The translations under genes were made by a program, and so were the position numbers. Source: Microbacterium excoecariae (GTDB taxonomy: Bacteria; Actinomycetota; Actinomycetes; Actinomycetales; Microbacteriaceae). Taken from it: a stretch of DNA of 64,000 nt. How positions within the stretch are numbered: position 1 is the stretch's first letter; each line of letters starts with the position of its first letter. The DNA lies in contig NZ_JAANCO010000001.1 in NCBI RefSeq assembly GCF_011326725.1, positions 1,711,115 through 1,775,114 of the forward strand. The letters run 5' to 3'. A model generated the notes under the pieces. It did no database searches, was not told where the DNA came from, and was given only the letters and a program-made list of their open reading frames with translations. Below, piece by piece: positions 63,139 through 64,000 of this stretch.

Positions 63139-63612
63139 ATGCAGATCTTTTCCCCCGCCCCCCGCGCGCCGCGCTCGTACCGCGAGCGCCTCACGCCGTC
63201 CCTGAAGGTCCTCGCGGGAGCCGCGATCGTGGCGCCAATGGTCGCGCTCGTGTTCGTGCAGTACAGCGCGATCGCCGCGCTCGCGCTCGGAATCGCCACC
63301 GCGGTGTTGCTCGTCGCCGCGCTGATCTGGGCGGCGCCCGTCGTGCGCGTCGAGGGCGGGGAACTGCGCGCCGGTCGCGCGCACATCGATCTGGCGTTCC
63401 TGGGAGAGCCCATCGCCCTGACGGGATCCGACGCGGCTCACGCACGCGGAGCCGGTCTGGATCCGCGCGGGTGGTATCTCCTCCGCGGCGGGATCGGCGG
63501 CGTCGTGATCGTGCCGATCACCGACCCCGACGACCCGGTGCGGACCTGGACCCTCTCGACGCGAACGCCGGATCGCCTGGCAGCGGCGATCCGGCGTGCG
63601 CGGGGAGTCTGA
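63139..63612 (+). CDS. DUF3093 membrane protein
   Basis: A 157-residue protein with two membrane segments (about residues 22-42 and 44-66) and a C-terminal PH-like domain (VRVEGGELRAGRAHIDLAFLGEPIAL, WYLLRGGIGGVVIVPITDPDDPVRTWTLSTRTPDRLAAAI). It is actinobacteria-specific, function unknown; it diverges from dut and converges on DUF4193, as in mycobacteria (Rv2697c-Rv2698-Rv2699c). Confidence 0.86.
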   Translation: MQIFSPAPRAPRSYRERLTPSLKVLAGAAIVAPMVALVFVQYSAIAALALGIATAVLLVAALIWAAPVVRVEGGELRAGRAHIDLAFLGEPIALTGSDAAHARGAGLDPRGWYLLRGGIGGVVIVPITDPDDPVRTWTLSTRTPDRLAAAIRRARGV

Positions 63613-63617
63613 CCGGG

Positions 63618-63908
63618 TCAGGCCGCGCAGTCGGTGCAGATCGGCCCGACGGCCTCGGCGTGGTCCAGCTGCGAACGGTGCTTCACGAGGAAGCAGCTCA
63701 TGCAGGTGAACTCGTCCTGCTGCGGGGGAAGCACGACCACGTCGAGCTCGACGTTCGAGAGGTCGTTGCCACCCAGCACGAAGCTGGGATTGTCGGAGTC
63801 CTCGCTCTCGATCGAGGTGGTCTGCGTCGAGCGCGCGGCCTTCAGGGCCTCGATCGACTCGTTGCCTTCGTCCTCGTTCTTACGCGGTGCGTCGTAATCG
63901 GTAGCCAT
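63618..63908 (-). CDS. DUF4193 zinc-ribbon protein
   Basis: A 96-residue protein with an acidic N-terminal half (MATDYDAPRKNEDEG, ending SDNPSFVLGGNDLSNVELDVVVLPPQQDEF) and a C-terminal zinc ribbon made by two CxxC pairs: TCMSCFLVKHRSQLD and PICTDCAA. Rv2699c is its mycobacterial counterpart. The function is not established. The region 63909-64000 upstream shows no gene I can support, only the leader of this one. Confidence 0.88.
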   Translation of the reverse strand: MATDYDAPRKNEDEGNESIEALKAARSTQTTSIESEDSDNPSFVLGGNDLSNVELDVVVLPPQQDEFTCMSCFLVKHRSQLDHAEAVGPICTDCAA

Positions 63909-64000
63909 CGTGGGCGCGTCACTTCTTTCGTGGTCTGTGGGGTGGAGCGTCCGCGTCGCGCCAGGCGCGAGCGGGAGGGCCGGGCGCGTCGATCTGCGTC

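Overview
The window is a stretch of high-GC (about 70% by eye) actinobacterial chromosome, most likely from a Microbacterium-like member of the Microbacteriaceae. The evidence is strong codon bias towards G/C in third positions, many GTG starts, actinobacterial-only families (DUF3000, DUF3093, DUF3159, DUF3710, DUF4193, DUF349), PdxST-type vitamin B6 synthesis with a MocR regulator, and a gene order that closely follows the mycobacterial backbone. I see no prophage, insertion sequence, CRISPR array, integrase or transposase. No stretch over 300 bases lacks a gene; the largest non-coding stretches (34929-35128 and 47964-48171, about 200 bases each) are described as features.

Layout. (1) 1-5049, minus strand: pyrR-pyrB-pyrC-small PH-like membrane protein-carA (cut by the left edge), preceded by efp and nusB. 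A PyrR-type RNA hairpin sits at the pyrR ribosome binding site. (2) 5114-8828: shikimate genes aroE, aroC, aroK, aroB. (3) 8821-14558: mltG, ruvX, alaS, a 59-residue membrane peptide and rpsD. (4) 14704-18163: rarA diverging from a DUF349 protein, then an unrecognised protein. (5) 18150-25901: the stringent-response enzyme relA/rsh, secF-secD-yajC, and ruvC-ruvA-ruvB. (6) 25965-31517: yebC, an L,D-transpeptidase diverging from pdxY, pdxT-pdxS diverging from the MocR regulator pdxR. (7) 31539-35202: thrS with a HIT hydrolase, an ankyrin protein, and five tRNA genes (Gly-GCC twice, Cys, Val-GAC, Val-CAC). (8) 35307-46630, the most accessory part: a HerA-like ATPase, a SulP anion transporter operon with DUF6325 and SHOCT proteins, a second SHOCT membrane protein, a large MalT/LuxR-type regulator, an SdsA1-type alkylsulfatase, a membrane protein, a lipoprotein, a hypothetical protein and an orphan MazF-like protein. 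(9) 46719-56225: ammonium transporter amt, zapE, sufE, an alpha/beta hydrolase, DUF3000, ribonuclease D, and the fadA-fadB beta-oxidation pair. (10) 56283-63908: dxs, aconitase, DUF3159, DUF3710, dut, DUF3093, DUF4193.

Most of the window is housekeeping. The most interesting new signal is in region 8. A palindrome (GCTCACCC, 5 bases, GGGTGAGC) occurs in three divergent intergenic regions: upstream of SulP and the SHOCT protein (two sites), between the LuxR-type regulator and the alkylsulfatase, and between the membrane protein and the lipoprotein. The distance to four of the start codons is 68-76 bases. I infer a local regulon, probably run by the LuxR-type protein, linking sulfate-ester cleavage with anion transport and envelope proteins.

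A second theme is transcription architecture. Many genes start 6-7 bases after a TAnnnT (often TAGGnT) hexamer with no ribosome binding site, which is the leaderless arrangement common in actinobacteria. Several of these -10 hexamers double as the stop codon of the upstream gene, sit in the tail of a terminator, or overlap head to head to serve two diverging genes. A possible leaderless 14-codon upstream ORF overlaps the start of relA.
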